Positions 7,180 to 11,419 of a stretch of 11,419 nt of DNA are shown piece by piece. Both the position numbers and the translations under genes were made by a program. The stretch comes from Parvibaculum sp. (GTDB taxonomy: Bacteria > Pseudomonadota > Alphaproteobacteria > Parvibaculales > Parvibaculaceae): contig JAGUWA010000403.1 of the NCBI GenBank assembly GCA_020062605.1, forward strand, positions 1 through 11,419. Reading direction: 5' to 3'. The notes below the pieces were generated by a model. The model was given only the letters and a program-made list of their open reading frames with translations, ran no database searches and was not told the DNA's origin. Each line of letters begins with the position of its first letter. The first letter of the stretch is position 1.

Positions 7180-7542
7180 ATGACGGACACCGCGACACTC
7201 GAACCGGCCACGGCAGACGCGCCGATCACGCTCACCGATCGTGCGGCGAAGCAGATTGCCTCCATCCTCAAGGGCGAGGAGGAAGGCACGGTGCTGCGCG
7301 TGGCCGTACAGGGCGGCGGCTGCTCCGGTTTCCAGTATGGCTTCACGCTGGACGACACCCGGACGGACGACGATCTCGTGCTCGAGAAGAACGGCGTGAC
7401 CGTGCTGATCGACAGCGTGTCGGTGAGCTACCTTGCCGGCTCCGAAATCGACTATGTCGACGATCTCATCGGTTCAGCCTTCAAGATCAACAACCCGAAC
7501 GCCACCGCCTCCTGCGGCTGCGGCACCTCCTTTTCGATGTAA
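7180..7542 (+). CDS. erpA: A-type iron-sulfur cluster carrier/insertion protein (ErpA/IscA family)
   Basis: 120 residues. A-type carriers take Fe-S clusters from the scaffold and hand them to apoproteins. The three cluster-binding cysteines are all present: Cys48 in GGGCSGFQYGF, and Cys112 and Cys114 in the C-terminal SCGCGTSF. The HesB-like beta fold lies between about 14 and 118, preceded by a short Thr/Ala-rich tail. The ATG is chosen because GGGA is six bases upstream and ITLTDRAAKQIASIL (16-30) is the expected first conserved block. The frame is open far upstream across antisense dgt, but that part has no similarity and is excluded. Alphaproteobacterial members beside dgt and xth are usually called ErpA; IscA and SufA cannot be excluded by motif alone. 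Confidence 0.92.
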   Translation: MTDTATLEPATADAPITLTDRAAKQIASILKGEEEGTVLRVAVQGGGCSGFQYGFTLDDTRTDDDLVLEKNGVTVLIDSVSVSYLAGSEIDYVDDLIGSAFKINNPNATASCGCGTSFSM

Positions 7543-7723
7543 CGCCCCCTCCCCGGAATTACGTCCACGCGGGAACAATTGGAATTTCACCTCTTCGCCG
7601 TGACGCGTATTCTCACGCCTTGTCCGCGATTCTGTCTGTGTAGAGGTGTGTGCTGATGATTTCCTGCCGGGGGAGCGAAACCGCGACCGCAACGACCAGC
7701 CGAAAAGAGCTGAGAGGAGCGTC

Positions 7724-8506
7724 ATGAAGATCGCAAGTTTCAACGTCAATTCCGTCAAGGCGCGGCTTGGCAATCTTGTCGAATGGCTGAAGGAAGCCGA
7801 TCCGGACGTCGTCTGCCTGCAGGAACTGAAATGCCTCGACGAGGCATTCCCGCGCGGCGAAATCGAAGGCCTCGGCTACAACGTCGCGACGCATGGCCAG
7901 AAAACCTATAACGGCGTCGCGATCCTCTCCAGGTCTCCGATGGAAGACATCACGCGCGGCCTGCCGGGAAACGGCGCAGACGACCAGGCGCGCTACATCG
8001 AAGCCGTGATACCGGCAGGCAAGACCGTGCTGCGCGTCGCCTCGATCTACCTGCCGAACGGCAATCCCGTCGACAGCGACAAGTTCGAATACAAGCTGCA
8101 CTGGATGGACCGGCTGATCGACCATGCGAGCAAGCTCCTTGCCTATGAGGAACCGCTCGTGCTCGCGGGCGACTACAACGTCATCCCGACGGCCGACGAC
8201 GCGCACGATCCGAAGGCCTGGGTGAACGACGCGCTCTTCCGGCCGGAGACGCGCGCGAAGTTCCGTGAACTGATCAACCTGGGCCTGACGGACGCCTTCC
8301 GCGCCTGCCACCGCGAAGCGCATCGCTACACTTTCTGGGACTATCAGGCCGGAGCGTGGCAGAAGGACAACGGCATCAGGATCGACCACATCCTGCTCTC
8401 CCCGCAGGCCGCCGACCGGCTGAAGGCAAGCGATATCGACCGCAACATCAGGGGCCGCGAGAAGCCTTCGGACCACGTTCCGATCTGGGCCGAACTCGAC
8501 CTCTGA
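7724..8506 (+). CDS. xth: Exodeoxyribonuclease III / AP endonuclease (Xth)
   Basis: 260 residues, close to E. coli ExoIII. It cuts 5' of abasic sites, has 3'-5' exonuclease and 3'-phosphatase activity, and acts in base-excision repair. The endonuclease/exonuclease/phosphatase fold is complete: Asn7 in MKIASFNVNSVKAR, Glu34 in CLQELK, Tyr109 in SIYLPNG, Asp150 and Asn152 in AGDYNV, Asp221 in IDHILLS, and the Asp250-His251 pair in SDHVPIW. The start is the ATG preceded by GAGAGGAG about five bases upstream; the in-frame extension of 26 codons to 7646 lacks family similarity. The 181 bp between erpA and this gene holds no other gene. I see only weak promoter-like matches there, so cotranscription with erpA or a separate promoter are both possible. 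Confidence 0.95.
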   Translation: MKIASFNVNSVKARLGNLVEWLKEADPDVVCLQELKCLDEAFPRGEIEGLGYNVATHGQKTYNGVAILSRSPMEDITRGLPGNGADDQARYIEAVIPAGKTVLRVASIYLPNGNPVDSDKFEYKLHWMDRLIDHASKLLAYEEPLVLAGDYNVIPTADDAHDPKAWVNDALFRPETRAKFRELINLGLTDAFRACHREAHRYTFWDYQAGAWQKDNGIRIDHILLSPQAADRLKASDIDRNIRGREKPSDHVPIWAELDL

Positions 8507-8507
8507 C

Positions 8508-8544
8508 GGTCCGATTTATCCCTCGGCGCGGGGATAAAGGGACC
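8508..8544. terminator. Long stem-loop after xth, possible terminator
   Basis: It begins one base after the xth stop codon. ggtcc (8508-8512) pairs with ggacc (8540-8544), and tttatccc (8515-8522) with gggataaa (8531-8538), around an 8-base loop. This leaves a small internal mismatch (ga against g): 13 base pairs in all. There is no T-run after it on either strand, so it may end transcription inefficiently, protect the xth mRNA 3' end, or act with Rho. Confidence 0.5.
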
Positions 8545-8547
8545 TGA

Positions 8548-8579
8548 CTGTCATCCAAATGTCATCGAACCGTTACAAT
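8548..8579 (+). promoter_or_regulatory. Pho-box-like heptamer repeats with a -10-like hexamer
   Basis: CTGTCAT (8548-8554) and ATGTCAT (8559-8565) are separated by four bases (ccaa), which is the PhoB site layout (CTGTCAT repeats every 11 bp). A weaker third heptamer, CCGTTAC (8570-8576), keeps the 11-bp period after cgaa. TACAAT (8574-8579) follows the second heptamer by eight bases and could be a -10 with PhoB replacing the -35. The site points right, but the next gene in that direction lies on the opposite strand and ends at 8702. Confidence 0.45.
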
Positions 8580-8701
8580 TCGCCGTTCGGCCAGGACGAA
8601 AACAAGTAGTCCCCGGATTCGGAAAAACGTCGTCGACGGCGCAAGGGGGATAAGGCGTGCCGAAGGTGCCGTGAGGGGCGCGAAAAAATTATACCCGGTT
8701 T

Positions 8702-10216
8702 TCAGGACACGCCGAACCCCTCTCCCATCGGCGTGACGCGCAGGCCCTTGCGCAGCCGCGTGAACGGGAGCTTCGCGAGGTCCGCCGTGTTCGGGCCCGG
8801 GCTCTCGACGACGAGAACCTCGCTCGCCATGGGACCGAAATCGGCGCGGAAGTGAACCGAACTCTTGACGACGAGAATGCCGAGCTCGCGCGGATCGAGG
8901 CCGGTGTGGCGGATCATCTCCTTGTCGGCACACTGGCCCTTGCGCGAGGCGACAACAACCTGAACGCCGCCCGTCCGTAGACGGACGGTCCGGCCGAGTG
9001 ACATGCGCGAGCCGCCATAGAAGGGGCCGGTCGCAAGAAACTCGCCATCGGTGACGCGCATCACCTCGAACTCGCCTTCGAGCGGGTGCTCGTCGGGAGC
9101 GCCGCCCGTCTTCGCACCGAGTGCGAGAGAGACGCGCGCCCCCTCGCCCGCCTCCGCCGCGCGGGCCGCGCTTTCCGGATCGAAGAGAACCGCGAGGCAG
9201 GCATTCCGCGCATCCTGCGCGATCAGTTCCGACAGAATGCCGATGGTGTCGCCATTGCCGCCAGCACCCGGATTGTCCTGCGTGTCGGCAAGAACGATGG
9301 GGCCCTTGCCGGGCGATGAATGCGCGATGGCATGAGCGACCGCATCGCGCGCGGACCAGAGCTTCTCGCGAAAATCGGGCTCCGCCTCGCGCACGGCATC
9401 CGCGATCCGCTGCGCCGCCTCGGCGGCTGCCGCTTCCGTGTCGGCATAGGCAACGACGACCGGCCCACATTCGGGAATATCGACCGGCGGAAAACCGGTG
9501 GTGAAGGAAACGCTGCTGACGCGGCCATTGCCCGACACATGGCCTTCGGTTTCAGAGACGAGCCCGTAGAGGCTGGCGGCAGGTTCGATGAGCGTGCATT
9601 GCGCGGTAAGCGGGATGAGATAATCGAGGCGGCGCATCGCCTTTGCCTGCCGCGCGCCGGACTTCACGAGATGGAACAGATGCTCCGCCGCGCGTGCGCC
9701 CGTCTCCGCCATGTCCACATGCGGATAGGTGCGGTAGGCGACGAGCGCATCCGCCTCGCCGACCATCCGCGCGGTGACGTTTGCGTGGAGATCGAGGCTC
9801 GCGACGAGCGGCACGCGGGGACCGATGGCGGCCCGCACGCGGCGCAGGATCTCGCCTTCGCCATCGTCGAAATGTTCCGTGACCATGGCACCGTGAAGAT
9901 CGAGATAGACGGCATCGAAGCTGCCCGCCTCGCGCAAATCTTCGAGCATCATCGCCATGATGCGCTCGAAGGCGTCCTCGGTGACATGGGCCGAGGGCGT
10001 TGCCGAACACCAGACGAGCGGCAGAAGCGTGTTGCCGGAGGACGCCGCATCGATGAAGCCGGCAATGGGGACGTTCATGCCCTCGAAGGCGGAGAGCAAC
10101 CCCTCGCCGCGCTGGAGCGCCGGCCAGGAATCCGCCTGCTCGAAAGCGGCGTAGTCCGCCTTCGTGGGCGCGAAGGTATTGGTCTCGTGCTGGAAGCCGC
10201 CGACGGCGATGCGCAT
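8702..10216 (-). CDS. M81 family metallopeptidase (MlrC / DUF1485 type)
   Basis: 504 residues with no signal peptide. The N-terminal M81 domain opens MRIAVGGFQHETNTFAPT (1-18) and continues to about 300. The MlrC C-terminal domain follows from about 305, opening IVLADTQDNPGAGGNGDT. Candidate metal and catalytic residues are Glu11, His108 (LDLHGA), Asp142 and His144 (SLDLHANVT) and His166 (TYPHVDM). The Asp-x-His and 22-residue His spacing is that of the zinc site reported for Sphingomonas MlrC, as I recall it. MlrC itself hydrolyses linear microcystin peptides, but mlrA, mlrB and mlrD are absent here, and most family members are of unknown substrate, so microcystin breakdown should not be assumed. 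The start is the ATG just before a weak ribosome site; the 92-bp palindromic repeat lies 22 bases upstream, so any promoter is in or beyond it. It converges on xth. Confidence 0.9.
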   Translation of the reverse strand: MRIAVGGFQHETNTFAPTKADYAAFEQADSWPALQRGEGLLSAFEGMNVPIAGFIDAASSGNTLLPLVWCSATPSAHVTEDAFERIMAMMLEDLREAGSFDAVYLDLHGAMVTEHFDDGEGEILRRVRAAIGPRVPLVASLDLHANVTARMVGEADALVAYRTYPHVDMAETGARAAEHLFHLVKSGARQAKAMRRLDYLIPLTAQCTLIEPAASLYGLVSETEGHVSGNGRVSSVSFTTGFPPVDIPECGPVVVAYADTEAAAAEAAQRIADAVREAEPDFREKLWSARDAVAHAIAHSSPGKGPIVLADTQDNPGAGGNGDTIGILSELIAQDARNACLAVLFDPESAARAAEAGEGARVSLALGAKTGGAPDEHPLEGEFEVMRVTDGEFLATGPFYGGSRMSLGRTVRLRTGGVQVVVASRKGQCADKEMIRHTGLDPRELGILVVKSSVHFRADFGPMASEVLVVESPGPNTADLAKLPFTRLRKGLRVTPMGEGFGVS

Positions 10217-10238
10217 GAAGTTTCTCGTCCCTATTGTG

Positions 10239-10330
10239 CGTCATGGCCCGCTTTATGCGGGCCATCCACGTCTTTCCTCAAACTTGATAAAATGAAGGCG
10301 TGGATGACCCGGACAAGCCGGGTCATGACG
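10239..10330. repeat. Composite palindromic intergenic repeat (REP/BIME-like)
   Basis: Two hairpin units face each other symmetrically about position 10284.5. The left unit is atggcccgc-tttat-gcgggccat (10243-10265); the right is atgacccgg-acaag-ccgggtcat (10304-10326). Each has perfect 9-bp arms and a 5-base loop. Their flanks are matched in inverted orientation: cgtc outside each unit (10239-10242 and 10327-10330) and ccacg/cgtgg inside (10266-10270 and 10299-10303). A 28-bp AT-richer core with some further pairing lies between. The whole fills the gap between the divergent mlrC-like and EthD genes. Repeats of this general style, GTCATG-hairpin-CATCCACG, are frequent in Hyphomicrobiales genomes from memory. 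Confidence 0.8.
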
Positions 10331-10369
10331 GTTTTAGTTGATTTGTTCGCCCACATCCAAGGCCCTCCC

Positions 10370-10375
10370 TATACT
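10370..10375 (+). promoter_or_regulatory. -10-like hexamer before the EthD gene
   Basis: TATACT lies 30 bases before the start codon in the stretch between the palindromic repeat and the gene. No good -35 is found 16-18 bases upstream; TTGTTC (10343-10348) is 21 bases away. The promoter may be weak or need an activator. Confidence 0.3.
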
Positions 10376-10405
10376 GCCAGACAAGAAACAACAGGGAGGA
10401 CCATC

Positions 10406-10789
10406 ATGATCAAGCTCACCTTCTGCCTGACAAGGCTGCCAAGCCTTACGGTCGAGGAATTCCAGGACTACTGGTGGAACAAGCACGCGCCGCTGGTGAA
10501 GAGCCACCGCGAGGCGCTGCGCATCAAGCGATATGTGCAGATGCATTCCGGCGACCCCGCCCTCGCCGAAGCCTTGCGCACGTCGCGCGGCGGCTCGCTC
10601 GACAAGGCACCGGCGGTCTATGACGGCGTGGCGCAGCTCTGGTGGGAGAGCCTCGACGACATCGCCGCCGCCATGACGACGCCAGAAGGGGCCGAAGCCG
10701 GACGCCAGCTTCTGGAAGACGAGGCGAAATTCATCGATTTCGCGAAATCGCCGCTCTGGTTCGGCGAGGAGAAGGTGGTGTTCGGGTGA
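10406..10789 (+). CDS. EthD-domain (dimeric alpha-beta barrel) protein
   Basis: 127 residues. The first strand MIKLTFCLTR and the following SLTVEEFQDYWWNKHAPLV (13-31) form the EthD-family signature, a helix ending in a WxxxHAPL motif. A second strand, VAQLWWESLDDIAAAM (75-90), matches the repeated half of the ferredoxin-like barrel. EthD was first noted in ethyl tert-butyl ether degradation, where it is required but its chemistry is unknown; relatives include small ring-forming or decarboxylating enzymes, so substrate cannot be given. His27 is the most likely functional residue by conservation. The ribosome site is very strong: AGGGAGGA five bases before ATG. It is monocistronic: a palindromic repeat lies upstream, and the convergent Sel1 gene ends three bases downstream with no room for a terminator. 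Its upstream in-frame extension across the antisense of the M81 gene is not coding. Confidence 0.88.
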   Translation: MIKLTFCLTRLPSLTVEEFQDYWWNKHAPLVKSHREALRIKRYVQMHSGDPALAEALRTSRGGSLDKAPAVYDGVAQLWWESLDDIAAAMTTPEGAEAGRQLLEDEAKFIDFAKSPLWFGEEKVVFG

Positions 10790-10792
10790 GCC

Positions 10793-11419
10793 TCACGCCC
10801 CGCCGTGGGAGGCGATCCAGGCGTCGGCCATGCTGCGCGCCTTGTCCTTCTCGCCGGGTTTCAGCCAGCCTTCGTATTTCGCCATGAGCTCATCCGCCGC
10901 GGCGCGCTGATCGGCTGTGCCGAAGCGGTTGGCGAGCAGGAAATAGCCCCAGCCATCGATGCGGCTCTTGGCAACGCCCTCGCCTTCCATGTGGATGCGG
11001 CCAAGCTCCGCGAAGGCCGGTGCATAGCGCTTGTTCGCCGAGAGAAGCAGCCAGCGCAGGCTCTCGGTGCGGTCGACCGGCGTACCCCAGCCATTCCGGT
11101 GCATGACGGAAACGTAGTATTGCCCATCGCCGCGCTGCGCGAGCGCGGCGGCCTCGAAGCTCTTGAGCGCCTGCGCGTAATTCTGCTTGAGGCCGATCTG
11201 TTCGTTGCCCTGCAGATAGATTTCGCCGAGGCGAACGGCGGCGGCGGGCTGGCCGCCGCGCGCGGCGAGGAGCAGGTAGTCGTAGGCTTTCGTATCCGAC
11301 TGCGTCACCCCGCCGACACCCCTGTCGTAGAGATTGGCGAGAATCCATGCGGCGCCCGTATGGCCTTCGCTCGCGGCCTCCTGCCACTCGACGACGGCGG
11401 CCTCCATGTCGCCGGAACG
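10793..11419 (-). CDS. Sel1-repeat (TPR-like) protein, N-terminus cut by window edge
   Basis: 208 residues are visible and the frame stays open to the right edge. The internal ATG at 11407 is probably not the start, because the residues before it (RSGD) fit the usual first repeat of such proteins. At least four Sel1-type helical repeats can be seen as A-x-LG-x-(I/L)Y-x-G patterns: AAWILANLYDRGVG, AAVRLGEIYLQGN, a looser unit with QYYVSVMHRNGWG, and AFAELGRIHMEGEGV, with linking KSFEAAALA and RWLLLSANK helices. Such repeats are protein-interaction scaffolds, often secreted or periplasmic; whether this one has a signal peptide lies outside the window. The C-terminus (about the last 45 residues) is charged and outside the repeats. 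It converges with the EthD gene, three bases separating the stop codons. Confidence 0.85.
   Translation of the reverse strand, partial: RSGDMEAAVVEWQEAASEGHTGAAWILANLYDRGVGGVTQSDTKAYDYLLLAARGGQPAAAVRLGEIYLQGNEQIGLKQNYAQALKSFEAAALAQRGDGQYYVSVMHRNGWGTPVDRTESLRWLLLSANKRYAPAFAELGRIHMEGEGVAKSRIDGWGYFLLANRFGTADQRAAADELMAKYEGWLKPGEKDKARSMADAWIASHGGA

Noticed and set aside
7613..8476. 287-codon open frame antisense to xth
   Set aside because: Xth has all catalytic residues and a strong ribosome site on the other strand; the antisense translation is typical GC-rich shadow sequence.
8562..9470. 302-codon minus-strand frame overlapping the M81 gene and running through the gap to 8562
   Set aside because: It overlaps most of the M81 gene in another frame with Arg/Gly-rich, family-free sequence; the M81 protein is recognised end to end.
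8702..10216. Calling the M81 gene mlrC in a microcystin-degradation cluster
   Set aside because: No mlrA, mlrB or mlrD is nearby, and the family is broad with mostly unknown substrates.
9320..10405. In-frame N-terminal extension of the EthD gene across the palindromic repeat and antisense M81 gene
   Set aside because: The EthD domain starts exactly at the ATG with the strong ribosome site, and 127 residues is a normal length for the family.

Overview
The window is a GC-rich stretch of an alphaproteobacterial chromosome. The gene order argS - SPOR protein - nagZ - scpA - scpB - tatA, with dgt upstream and an A-type iron-sulfur carrier gene plus xth divergent from dgt, is a familiar alphaproteobacterial arrangement. 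Together with protein style and an intergenic palindrome of a kind common in Hyphomicrobiales, it suggests that order or a neighbour (Parvibaculum-like is my guess; the species cannot be fixed from the sequence alone).

Left part (1-7041), all on the minus strand and read right to left: dgt (dNTP triphosphohydrolase, HD fold), argS (arginyl-tRNA synthetase), a membrane-anchored SPOR-domain protein, nagZ (beta-N-acetylglucosaminidase of peptidoglycan recycling), scpA and scpB (kleisin and winged-helix partners of SMC), and the first 27 codons of tatA (Sec-independent export), which runs off the left edge. Stop and start codons overlap at argS/SPOR (TGATG), SPOR/nagZ (GTGA) and scpA/scpB (ATGA), so most of this block is probably one translationally coupled operon. 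It joins cell-envelope, chromosome-segregation and translation genes. tatA has its own 209-bp leader with a plausible promoter.

Middle part (7042-8506): a divergent control region with two palindromic elements and a good sigma70-like promoter drives erpA (Fe-S carrier) to the right. It is followed after 181 bp by xth (exodeoxyribonuclease III), which has a strong ribosome binding site.

Right part (8507-11419) is more accessory in character. After xth come a long stem-loop and, three bases later, a Pho-box-like pair of heptamers with a -10-like hexamer pointing right, although no gene in that direction follows. Then come an M81/MlrC-family metallopeptidase on the minus strand, a 92-bp composite palindromic repeat, a small EthD-fold protein on the plus strand, and a convergent Sel1-repeat protein cut by the right edge.

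I found no tRNA, rRNA, CRISPR array, insertion sequence or obviously new multi-gene system. The points most worth checking are the orphan Pho-box-like site, the composite palindrome with compensating arm changes, and the structured erpA/dgt control region.
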